64,000 nt of DNA, taken from the NCBI GenBank assembly GCA_019279435.1, contig JAAALK010000080.1, positions 31,340,778 through 31,404,777 on the forward strand. Direction: 5' to 3'. This DNA is from Zizania palustris. Taxonomy: Eukaryota > Streptophyta > Magnoliopsida > Poales > Poaceae. Shown here piece after piece: positions 21,818 to 31,456 of this stretch. A model generated the notes under the pieces. The model did not search any database and was not told the DNA's origin. It worked only from the letters and a program-made list of their open reading frames with translations. The position numbers and the translations under genes were made by a program. How positions within the stretch are numbered: the first letter of the stretch is position 1; the number at the start of each line of letters is the position of its first letter.

Positions 21818-22311
21818 CGCGCTCGAGTGTTAAAGAGTTTGGAAGGTTGGGGGAAAGATGAATCGCAGGTTATGAATGCGGTAAAAAATCTCGGTTAATC
21901 CCTGTCTCTCCCTTTTATAACCGCACGACCAGTACTACTCTTCGATTGATTTCACATTGCAGGTTCGGCTTCTGTCACCGACAAGTGGGTCCGGTAATTG
22001 GAACGGCGTGCAACCGCTGTAAAAATCGACCGTTACCGTTTTGCAGAGGGTAACGGCTACTTGCGCTGTAACGGCTACATCTAACGGCACTCCACGATGT
22101 TCGCACTCCAAAACCGTTCCCTTCCCAACGTGCGTTCTCACTGTATCGAGAGCCCAAAGGGGGAGGTTCGAACGAGTTGGGCTCGAAGTCCTCGGCTAAG
22201 TCTCAGCATCCCCAAATCCTCTTTAAGCCTCAGAAAATAGAAATGTTCCTTCCGTATACTGCCTTCTTTCTAAACAGGTTAACTACAGAAAGGCGTATTC
22301 GAGGGGCTACT

Positions 22312-22806
22312 GTTGGGGGAAATTACTCCATTTCCAAGACTTAAAAATTAATCCTTCAAAAGCTGATGGGAACTCCGAAGCTGGTGAACTATTGTTCGAA
22401 GCATGCGTCGCCACGACGAAGGGTGCAACGGTGCGAAGCTCTGGAGAACCCTCCGAATGGACGATGGAGGCCCCGAAGCCTAAGGACATGATTGATTGGA
22501 TGTCCAGCTTATCCATCTACCTTGCAGTACTTTACCGTATATAACCTTGTTTATGGTACCGAATAGTTTCCACTATGTCGGTTGTAGTCTAGGGGTAAAT
22601 AGGTCTTTTCCTTATGTTTTTTCCCCTATAAATACCCCCCATTGTACCTTGTAAGAGGGGATCTAGAACAAGTTATTCATCCACACTCATTCGGACCACT
22701 TGAGTTATTATCCCTTTCGGAGGCTCAAGTTAGTCCTAACAAACAAACTCTCTGTTTGCTCGTTCTTGATCTCAGAGAACCTGTTGGCGTAACATTTGCG
22801 CCAACA
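22312..22806 (+). repeat. Tat element I 3' LTR
   Basis: The 495-bp segment starts TGTTGGGGGAAATTACTCC and ends GCGCCAACA. It is preceded by the polypurine tract CGAGGGGCTAC. A small inverted repeat TTGGCG/CGCCAA sits at its end (22,793-22,805). A TATA-like CCCTATAAATACCC occurs at 22,624-22,637. The matching 5' LTR is not in the window. Confidence 0.75.
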
Positions 22807-23366
22807 GTATCGTAAGAAGTGCTCTCAACGATAGATGATACCTTGATCTCCCAGATCTTTGGGTCAAAGGTATGGAGAACCTTGAGCGCCTGCTCGTGAT
22901 CTGAGACTAACTGAGCACCCTCAGCCTTGTTGTCCCGAAGCTTGTTAATGATCGATTGAAAACGACCAAACAATGCTTCAACAGATTCACCCAGCTTTTG
23001 TGTGAAGTTCTCGTACTCACGCTGGTAGGTCTAATAGAGTCAAGCCTTGACCTGGGCTGTTCCCTCATGGTGTGCCTTGAGGGTAGCCCAGATCTCTCTC
23101 GCAGTGGAGAGATGGCTCACACGCTCAAACTCAGTGGGACCTAAACCAGAAAAGAGAATGTTCACGGCTTTACTATTGCTCAGATGCTGGGCAATGATAC
23201 CAGGAGTACCATGCTCAGCAACTGGCAATATAACAAATGTATCGTGAACGCAAATGTCCCAGATGTCCGAGCCTTGGCTCATAAGATAGGCTCGCATGCG
23301 AGTCTTCCAATAGTTATAGCCATAGGCTTCCAAGGACGGGACCTTGCCAGGAGAAGTCATGATCAC
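22807..23366 (-). pseudogene. Copia II gag (N-terminal part)
   Basis: Minus strand from ATG 23,366: EAYGYNYWKTRMRAYLMSQG, later LSTAREIWATLKAHHEGT, then a stop at 23,042. The same frame continues with LGESVEALFGRFQSIINKLR and WEIKVSSIVEST, and is cut off at 22,807 by the Gypsy LTR end. These are standard Copia gag (UBN2) blocks and match Copia III gag. The zinc knuckle is missing. Confidence 0.85.
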
Positions 23367-23412
23367 TACTGGGGTTTAGAACCGGTTAAGGTATGGGAAA
23401 AACCCTAACCAA

Positions 23413-23424
23413 GCTCTGATACCA
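23413..23424 (-). promoter_or_regulatory. Copia II primer-binding site
   Basis: The plus strand GCTCTGATACCA gives TGGTATCAGAGC on the minus strand, complementary to the 3' end of initiator tRNA-Met. It lies two bases inside the 5' LTR. Confidence 0.92.
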
Positions 23425-23426
23425 CT

Positions 23427-25464
23427 TGTAGGATCAAAAGTAGCGACCATAGGGGGGGTGAATGGGCGCCTTAAAAATTCTTTCAAATATATAGCCTGTT
23501 CCCAACACCCAACACACCTCAAAAGACTAAGCAGCAGAGTATGAACAGATTGCCTAAGTCTAAAGGTATCTAGCCTAGAAGCAGCTGATGTTTAAACAAA
23601 GAACCACCAAAGCGGTGCTACTAGGCAGATAAACAAAATATACTAGACATGACAGGTCAAACTTCTCAATGGATGATCTAAGTATATATAAAGTGAGATG
23701 AGAAGTTACTGTTCAGATTTGTCTCCTGTTCGGAACTTGGTGAAGCCTGCACCACTGTGTCGAAGCCTGCTTCGCTGTGTTGAAGCCTGCTTCAGAGGTC
23801 GGTGTCGAAGCCTGCTTCGAAGGTCAGTGTCGAAGCCTGCTTCGGAGGTTAGTGTCGAAGCCTGCTTCGGAGGACAGTGTCGAAGGTCTGTTTTGGCTAG
23901 CCTAGTTCAAGTGTGACAAAGAGCGAAGTATGCTTTGAAACGAAGTTTGAGAGAATCGAAGCTTGGTTCGAACCATGTACTTCAAAGCCAAGACTTCGAA
24001 CAGAGGTTCGAACAAACTCACGGAGTAGCTACCTCCGAAAGAGAAGCGAAGCCCAACACACGGCAGAAAGACCAAATCGAAGCCTACACTCAAACTTCGA
24101 AGCTAGCCTGGTCGAGGTATGACAATCGAAGTTGAGACCTTCGATCAGAGAATTAACTTCGAAAGACAAGCTCCGAACATACACATTGTGACCTTCGAAA
24201 ATGACAGCAAGAAGGAACTCACGTCGAGCGAAGTCTACCAGGAAAAACAAGCTTCGAAGCCAGCTTCGAAACCTATCGAAGTATGGACTTCGAAGAGCTC
24301 AAGTCGGAGTACCTTCGCACAGACGTTCGAAGTATGTGAAGCTGACAGATGTCAAAAAGTACTTCGTAGCTAGAAACACAGTACACAAAGTGACATCGAA
24401 GTTCAAGCGAAGCCCTCAAGGATGTCAGATCGAAGTCTGCCTCACGGAGCTGAGGGACTTCGAACAGAGAGAAGGGGCTTCGCTAGGAACAACCAGAAAA
24501 GGGACTTTGGCCCTGTCAACTCGATCAAAAAGCTACGCAGGAAAAAGCAAGACTAGAGTACTAATGTACTGTTGCTACAACTACTTGCAACCAGCAAAAC
24601 TAGTACTCCTCACGTGAAGAACAAATACAACAGAGACGAAACTTCTCAAGAATAATAGCTGTGCGCGTGAAACGATGCCATAAAAATTGTTGCAGATTTG
24701 CTGCACACGTACAGAGAATAGAAGCTTACTGCATCAAGAAGATCCAAAATAAATGCAAGACAAAAATATCTAGAACAGAAGCCTGGCGGCGCACAGGAGA
24801 GAGAAAGATGTAGGGAATAAAGAGGAATGACCCAAGGGATGAATTGAAAAGTGATTTCAGCAAAAGGGTGGTGCAACCCTAGGGATTGGGGCCCTATTTA
24901 TAGGCTGCCCAAAGACCTAGAATATTCCACCAGCCCCTTAGGATTTTTACAGACGCTAAAATAAAGGAAATGACTCAACTACCCTTAGGAATTTTTACAG
25001 ACTCGACTGACTGATTGTGGGCCTAGAGATACAGATGACTTATGCGGAAGCTAAGCTTTCGTAGCGACTACGGCTTCTCTTCTGGACAGTCCGATACAAG
25101 ATCAATGGTTGTCAGTTTTGCGCCGAAACTGACAAAGCCTCCACCGGCTTTGCACCAGGTACCCGGATTGGGCCGGCCCGACTCCGCAGCTCTCTCAGCC
25201 CGGCAATCGCTCACCGCCCGTGTACCTGAGTCAATCCTGGTCAATAGCCTAGTAGGTCTTCTACTGCTTCTGGCCCATGTACCCGGATTGGGCCAGCCCG
25301 ATTTCGCGGCCCCTCTGCTCGACAGTCGCTCGCTGCCCGTGTACCTGAGTCGCGGCCCATGAAACAACAGATCTCCTCTTTTCTACAGTCCTCTTTGACT
25401 ATCGTTGACAATGACTCATCACATCTGGAGCCATGAGGCCCACGCTATTCAGCATGGTTCCTCA
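23427..25464 (-). repeat. Copia II LTR (5' LTR in element sense)
   Basis: The LTR is 2,038 bp, from TGTAGGATC to GGTTCCTCA on the plus strand. It differs from the left LTR mainly by one extra minisatellite unit and scattered substitutions. The TATA-like CTATAAATAG on the minus strand is at 24,903-24,894. Confidence 0.9.
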
Positions 25465-26316
25465 TGCATTAAGGGCAAATACGTCAAACAGATTAAGAAA
25501 GGCGTGAAGCGAAGCACAGGAGTTTTAGAAATTATTCATACGGACATTATTTGTGGTCCATTTACTGTGACGTCTGTAGATGGTTATGATTCATTCATAA
25601 CATTTACAGATGATTATTCGCGCTATGGTTATATTTATCCAATTAAAGAACGATCAGAGGCTTTGGATAAATTTAAGATATTTAAGGCTGAAGTAGAAAA
25701 TCAGCATGATCTAAAGATTAAGATAGTGAGATCTGACCGTGGAGGGGAGTACTACGGTCGTCATACCCCGTATGGCCAAGTTCCTGGACCTTTTGCAAGG
25801 TTTCTACAGGAAAATGGTATAGTCGCCCAATATTCTACACCGGGCGAACCTCAGCAAAATGGAGTGGCAGAAAGGCGCAATCGCACCTTAATGGACATGG
25901 TAAGAAGCATGCTAAGTTATTCCACTCTACCGGTTGGTTTATGAATGGAGGCATTAAAAACCGCCATTCATATTCTTAATCGGGTTCCGAGTAAGTCGGT
26001 GCCCAAGACACCGTATGAGTTATGGACTGGACGAGAACCCTCTCTAAATTATTTTAGAGTATGGGGATGTCCAGCTGAGGCTAAAGTTTTTAACCCAAAT
26101 ATTGGTAAGCTAGATCCTAAGACAGTGAGTTGTCATTTTATTGGCTACCCAGAAAAATCTAAGGGTTTCTGTTTCCACTGTCTTGGTAGACATACCAAAT
26201 TTGTAGAAACAAGACACGCAGTCTTTTTAGAAGACGCTATGATCAGGGGGAGCACGGTATTAAGAGAAATTAGCCTTGAAGAGAAGTGGGTCTGTGTACC
26301 TCCTCCTATGATTTAA
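25465..26316 (+). pseudogene. Copia I integrase
   Basis: This is the continuation of Copia I after element II. Blocks seen are GVLEIIHTDIICGPF, FITFTDDYSRYGYIYPIKER, IKIVRSDRGGEYYG and QQNGVAERRNRTLMDM, carrying the D, D and E of the catalytic triad. A TGA at 25,942-25,944 interrupts the frame and it continues with PKTPYELWTGREPSLNYFRV to a stop at 26,316. It inserts element cDNA into chromosomes when intact. The interruption makes this copy inactive. Confidence 0.85.
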
Positions 26317-26389
26317 GAGCCAATTTTTTATATACTTGTGATAGCACCTATTTGTCCAGCATCTGAATTTGGATCTTCATTAGCGACAC

Positions 26390-28073
26390 ATGTTGTTCAT
26401 GAAGTACCTTGTTATTCAGGAGCCTGTAATTCCAGATGTTGCTAATGAAGAACAAGAAGAACAATCCCCTGTCTTAGAAAATAATGTGCTAGTTGAAGAG
26501 GACATCATAGAAAATGATGTACCAATTCAAGAAGACATTAGAGATGGTGATATCCCAGTTCAAGAGAACATTAGGAGATCACAAAGAGTAAGAAAATTAG
26601 TTATTCCTGATGACTATGAGGTTTATATGAGTGAAGAAATTCAAATGGAGGGCGATCCCACCTCTTTTGAAGAAGCTATGAGAGACCCTCACTCTTCTAA
26701 GTGGCTTGAGGCCATGGAGGATGAGATGAGGTCTATGAGTACCAACAAAGTCTGGAAATTAGAAGAAATTCCTAAAGGAGCCAAAACAGTAGGCTGCAAA
26801 TGGGTTTACAAGGTCAAACGTGACTCCCAAAGGAATATAGAAAGATTTAAAGTCAGACTTGTTGCTAAAGGCTTCACTCAAATAGAAGGAATAAGCTATA
26901 ATGAGACATTTTCTCCTGTCTCATCTAAGGATTCATTTAGAATCATTATGGCATTAGTGGCACATTATGACTTAGAGTTACATCAAATGGATGTAAAGAC
27001 GACATTTCTCAACGGGGATCTAAATGAGAATGTCTATATGGCACAACCCAAGGGTTTTGTCATAGAAGGGAAAGAAAATTTGGGATGCCATTTAACTAAG
27101 TCCATTTACGGTCTTAAACAGGCCTCTAGACAGTGGTATCTCAAATTTGATGAGACAATTAGAAAAATTGGGTTTAAGGAGAATGAAGAGGACAATTGCA
27201 TTTATGCTAAGTTCAAGAATGGGAAATTTATTTTCCTAGTCTTGTAGTGGATGACATCCTACTAGCTAGTAGCGATGTTAATCTACTATTAGAAACTAAG
27301 AAGTTCTTGTCCTCTCATTTTGACATGAACGATCTTGGAGAAGCTTCATATGTATTAGGATCGAGATTCTTCGAGATAGAACTAAGGGGGTGTTAGGATT
27401 ATCACAGAAGGCATACTTAGAGAAAATACTGAGAAAATATAGTATGCATTCCTGTAAGCCTTCTCCTGCTCCGATAGTCAAGGGTGATAAGTTTGGGAAT
27501 TTTCAGTGTCCTAGGAACCAATATGAGATCGATCAAATGAAGTCAGTTTCATATGCTTCTGCTGTCGGAAGCCTAATGTATGCTTAAGTATGTACACGCC
27601 CTGACTTAGCTTTTGCCACCGGGATGCTTGACAGATATCAGAAAAATCCAGGTATAGATCACTGGAAAGGAGTTAAGAAAGCCTTGAGATATGTGCAAGG
27701 CACAAAATGCCTCATGCTCACATATGAGAGAACAAATAACCTTGAAATAGTATGTTATTCAGACTCAGATTTTGTGGGATGTGTGGATACTGAGAAGTCC
27801 ACATCAGGTTATATATTCACACTCGCAAAAGGAGTCGTGTCGTGGAAAAGCTTCAAACAAACTGTGACGGCATCTTCCACGATGTATGCCGAGTTTGTAG
27901 CATGTTATGAGGCCACCGGACAGGCACTATGGTTTAAAAAGTTTATTCCCGATTTAAGAGTGGTCAACAGTATTGAAAAGCCACTTAAGTTGTACTGCGA
28001 CAATGAGCCAGCAGTACTATACTCCCATAACAACAAGAAGAGTGGTGCTGTCAAACACATCAACATTAAGTAA
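26390..28073 (+). pseudogene. Copia I reverse transcriptase and RNase H
   Basis: RT blocks are KWLEAMEDEMRSMSTNKVW, GCKWVYKVKRD, LVAKGFTQIEGISYNETFSP and MDVKTTFLNGDL, in a 285-codon frame ending at 27,247. The frame breaks exactly at the catalytic YVDD motif. One base is missing in the Tyr codon near 27,245 and VDDILLASS follows in the next frame. RNase H follows at 27,624-28,073 (VCYSDSDFVGC, STSGYIFTLAKGVVSWKS, CDNEPAVLYS). Further stops occur at about 27,395 and 27,585. Confidence 0.88.
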
Positions 28074-28411
28074 TATGTTGTTAAGGAGAAAATCCAAGAT
28101 CAGACTATAAGTCTAGAGCATATAAGTATCAAGCGCATGCTTGCGGATCCGCTCACAAAAGGATTACCACCCAACGTGTTCAGAGAACACTTAACCGGTA
28201 TGGGTTTAAGGGAAAGCCTATGATCATTGGATTTATAAGGGCCCAAAATAAGTTTAGAAACTATTTCAGAATAGAAAGGTGTATTGTAGTTGTTGAGTCA
28301 TATAGTACGTAACTGACTATTGTAATGCAGTATGCTCTATGCATTGATTTATAATGAAATAGATGTAATGTTAAGATAAGTTAAGAACTAAGTTGAGATC
28401 TAGGGGGAGAA
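28074..28411 (+). other. Copia I 3' untranslated spacer and polypurine tract
   Basis: The pol C-terminal remnant (SIKRMLADPLTKGLPPNVF, 28,128 onward) is followed by AT-rich spacer and the polypurine tract TAGGGGGAGAA at 28,401-28,411. Confidence 0.75.
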
Positions 28412-28800
28412 TGTTAGGATAAGATCTCAGAGGAGTGGGGCCGAGTCCCTCTCCTCCACACGCTAAGCCTCCTCCACACGCTAAGCCTCAGACTCCCTAA
28501 CCTCCACTCCCTGGGCTCCCGCGCGCCCTGATCGGGGGCGCCCCAACCAACTCATGATTGAGGGGCCCCTGCCGCCAGCGCTAAATATAAGGGGGGAAGG
28601 CCTCCGACTGCAAGGTATCCATACCTTGTACGCCAAAACCTTCCCCTAAACTCCTACGCAACCCGATCTACTCCTAGCGCTGCGCGGTGGGAAGCCCCCC
28701 TCGCCGCCAAGAACAGCCATGGCGTCCTCCTCATCGACCAACGCCAACGAAGGTACACACATGTCTCTCTGTTTTTAATTACCTAAGACCTATGCCATGT
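28412..28800 (+). repeat. Copia I 3' LTR (end uncertain)
   Basis: It starts TGTTAGGATAAGATC. It contains a TATA-like CTAAATATAAGG (28,581-28,592), then a GC-rich leader with an ATG at 28,719 that opens MASSSSTNANE. At 28,753 it meets GTACAC, a plausible splice donor. The 3' boundary is not clear because there is no second LTR to compare. Confidence 0.7.
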
Positions 28801-28837
28801 TTACGTTTAGTCAAACCCTAGTTCTAACCTAGGCGTA

Positions 28838-29020
28838 TCCCCTAAGCCCACTTAGATCTATCACATAAACTTTAGTCCTTGCTGCAGAGTTTCTGTCATA
28901 AACAACAGGCCACTTTGCATCTGCTTCAGCTGCAGATTCTGTTTCTGAAATAGGAACTCCAACATCATTTAAACCAGCGTATGTACTGCCTTCCATTAAA
29001 ACAAGTGCACCACAGCATAT
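28838..29020 (-). pseudogene. Unidentified exon-like fragment
   Basis: The minus strand reads ALVLMEGSTYAGLNDVGVPI, then SETESAAEADAKWPVVYDRN and SAARTKVYVIDL without a stop. The composition is that of a real protein exon. I do not recognise the family and it does not fit the LDAH C-terminus. Just upstream (minus strand) a segment of about 35 bp containing GCACTTGTTTTAATGGAAG is tandemly duplicated (28,984-29,050). From 29,050 to 30,000 I see no gene, only AT-rich sequence with short TAATCTAA/ACTCTTTAA-like repeats (29,400-29,560). Confidence 0.4.
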
Positions 29021-30160
29021 GTACTCTCTTCCATTAAAACAAGTGCACAACAGAAACTACAGGGTCCCTCGATAGCATCACATTTTCTATTCTCTGTTGC
29101 ACGAAAAAAGTCTTAACAATTCTCCGTGCCATAGATGTTCTTAGCTTGGAATTGGATGCTTCAGTATTCATAAAGTTATCATCTCTTTGCAATTCAAACC
29201 AACATAAATTCTAAATCAAAGAGGAATTTGGTAGCGGCACATGCATCAAACTTTGCATTAACAATTGCAGCGCACTGACAATCAGACGTTCCAAAACTAA
29301 AATACCATAAAATTCCCGACCACCCGCATTCTAACGGTCGTTTTCAAAAGCCAGGCCGTCATTAATCTCTATAAAGACAGTCATGATGCACAATGATTAT
29401 ACTCTAACTCTTCCCTTGATTTGACTCTTTAATCTAACCACTTAATCTAAACTTAAAATACTCTTTTAACTAAACTAGACTCTAATAGACTTGGACTCTT
29501 TAATCAAATCTGGACTGAACTCTTAACTAACTAATCTGACTTCAATAATTAATCTTCTACAATACCGCTGGTACTGTTCACGTGAACAAGTTCCATATGA
29601 CACTGTCACGTGCCTGATTGGGCTATGGGCAGGCCTGCTGCAGCCCCCCCTCTTGCATGGCGCATGACAGTAACCATACCACAATGCTCCTAGTTACTGA
29701 AGCTAGAAGCAGCCTAATAAAAGAAAACCCTTTACTAAAGAGAGATGACCTGTCATTTACATTTGAAAATCACCAATCACTTAGCTATGAACAAATATTT
29801 TTAGCTATTTCTTGTATTTGGCCTCCTATGTTGCATTTCTCGATAGATAAGAACGACCAAGCAAATTTTAAGTTTGGCCTTACATTTATCACACCACATG
29901 ACTTTCTTTGACCATCGTATATTCAGAGTCAATTTATATAGCCTATCATGATACAACTATGTTAACAATTATAGAGAACTTCATCACTATCCAGAAAATT
30001 TCAGTACCTTGCAATATACCCAATAGCTGATCGCTTTATAGAATTCTTGTTCAGTGTTAAAAATGGATAGAGCCCAACACAAAGTTTTACCTGTCCAGGA
30101 GAAACAAACACAAAAAGTGAAGCAATAACATGCAGTAAAGGAGGTTCTGATTCGGAAGTA

Positions 30161-31032
30161 CTCATACCCATACTTATCAAGGCGTCACTAAAGGGTCGCT
30201 TAGGTGTCGCTTTAGCGACAAGGTGGTCGGCAGGGGTAAGGCGTCCCGGCGCCTTACCCCTAGGGTGCTCGTCGGGCGTACGGAGGGTCAAGCGCAACGT
30301 AGATCCAGCACAGAGAGGTCAGATCTGGCGCGGAGATCCCAAGAGTGGCACGGAGCAATGCACAGCGAGGCCAGGCATGGTGTAGATCTGGCACGGCGAG
30401 GTCCTGTGCGGTGCGGAAGGTGGGAGCGACTGGACGAGAGCACAATGAGGTCCTGTGCGCGGCGCATGACGAGGCCTTGGGGGCGGCGTGAAGAGGCCGG
30501 GCGCGAGCTGTGCACGGCGAGGCCCTGTGCAGTGCGGAAGAGAGAGGAGAGGAGGGGAAGAGAGAAAGAAGCGGTGGCTGGTAGGAGAGAGGATGAGAAA
30601 AGCCTGAGATTTGGGAGGGAGAGGAGTGAGTGGGGAAGAAGTTAGGGTTTAGAGATGAAAAACAATCTAATGGGCCTTAAGTGGACTGCTGGATCAAGAA
30701 TTTTATAAATTGGTAATTAAATTGAACTCTAAATATACCATTAAACATCATTTTAAATGTATTATATTATTATAATTATAACTATGTATATTTAATTTTA
30801 TAAGGTAGATAAAGTGAAAAATATTGTAACTTGATAGTATATTCCTATTTTTATATTGCTATCTTGATATTCCTATTTAGAATTTATTACTTATCTATCA
30901 ATATTTTCTCCTAAATCCTGTATTTTCTATGGGCGTACGGCGTCGCCTCCTGTATTTTCTATGGGCGTAAGGCGTAAGGCAGTACTCCACCACCTCATCT
31001 CGTCTTAGCGCCTTAATAACTATGCTCATACC
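30161..31032. mobile_element. Non-autonomous hAT element, copy 1
   Basis: The element is 30,169-31,024 (856 bp). The 16-bp terminal inverted repeats are CATACTTATCAAGGCG and, reverse-complemented, CATAGTTATTAAGGCG. They are flanked by the exact 8-bp duplication CTCATACC (30,161-30,168 and 31,025-31,032). The interior has a GC-rich half (30,200-30,650) and an AT-rich half. No transposase is visible. The 8-bp duplication and the CA-start termini indicate the hAT superfamily. Confidence 0.88.
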
Positions 31033-31456
31033 TTCTTCTGAAGTCTTTTGAAGATTTCTAGGCATATGTACACACCAATTGAATGGCTAACCTTCATTTG
31101 TAGGAGGAAACAATCAAGGTGAACGGTTTCATATAGAAAGTGAATTGCACATAGTTTTTAAGTATTGAATACACATGCTCAGATAAATAATACAACTACT
31201 TAGATCTCAGAAAAAAATTATCATTACAGTGATGAATGGACATATACTTGGACTAGACAATCAAGTACTAGAAATATTAATGATAGAATTTTGTTCAGAA
31301 AATCACTTTTGGATTTTGCAAATCTCCACATAATCTGAGTCGATTAGATCCCACATATTAAACCTTAAACCATATGTAGAATTGTAGATATGTAAAGTGG
31401 CACATATTAAAAGTACTTGAATATCCAGCATTCCAGTCAACACAGGAAAGCATAAG

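Larger units (their letters stand above)
15400..22806 (+). mobile_element. Rearranged Tat-lineage Ty3/Gypsy element inside Copia II
   Basis: This is a plus-strand element remnant. Pol is at 15.4-17.6 kb, an antisense gene is at 18.6-21.8 kb, a polypurine tract (CGAGGGGCTAC) ends at 22,311 and the 3' LTR is at 22,312-22,806. The 5' LTR, gag and protease are missing. The left junction with Copia II is in coding sequence near 15.4 kb, whereas the right junction is a clean LTR end. The simplest explanation is a deletion that removed the left end of the Gypsy element together with the Copia protease region. The second RNase H domain and the antisense ORFs place it in the Tat group, which includes Grande, Retand and RIRE2. 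Confidence 0.8.
9660..25464 (-). mobile_element. Copia element II (SIRE/Maximus-like), containing a Gypsy insertion
   Basis: This is a minus-strand Copia element inserted in the integrase region of Copia I. It has LTRs of about 2.0 kb at 9,660-11,676 and 23,427-25,464. The primer-binding site, complementary to initiator tRNA-Met, lies beside the right-hand LTR. A polypurine tract (minus strand CAAGGGGGAGAT) lies beside the left-hand one. Gag is at 22.8-23.4 kb, and integrase, RT and RNase H are at about 15.4-13.0 kb. The stretch between gag and integrase is missing. Its place is taken by a Tat-type Gypsy remnant. Long LTRs, the SIRE-like pol and the gag length suggest the Maximus/SIRE lineage. 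Confidence 0.88.
7680..28800 (+). mobile_element. Copia element I (5' truncated, interrupted by element II)
   Basis: This is a plus-strand Ty1/Copia retrotransposon with domain order gag, protease, integrase, reverse transcriptase, RNase H. Its sequence runs 7680-9659, is interrupted by element II (9,660-25,464) and resumes at 25,465. The target TGCAT is duplicated at 9,655-9,659 and 25,465-25,469. A polypurine tract (TAGGGGGAGAA, 28,401-28,411) precedes the 3' LTR, which starts TGTTAGGATAAG at 28,412. No 5' LTR is present left of 7,680, and no primer-binding site was found. Several stops and frameshifts make it non-autonomous. Confidence 0.85.

Noticed and set aside
23413..23424. tRNA-like sequences at 23,413, 40,288 and 54,840
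   Set aside because: These 12-nt stretches are retrotransposon primer-binding sites complementary to tRNA-Met. No complete tRNA gene is present.
28838..29020. Exon as C-terminal part of the LDAH-like gene
   Set aside because: The sequence does not resemble the LDAH C-terminal region, and its position beside the Copia I LTR makes a separate origin as likely.
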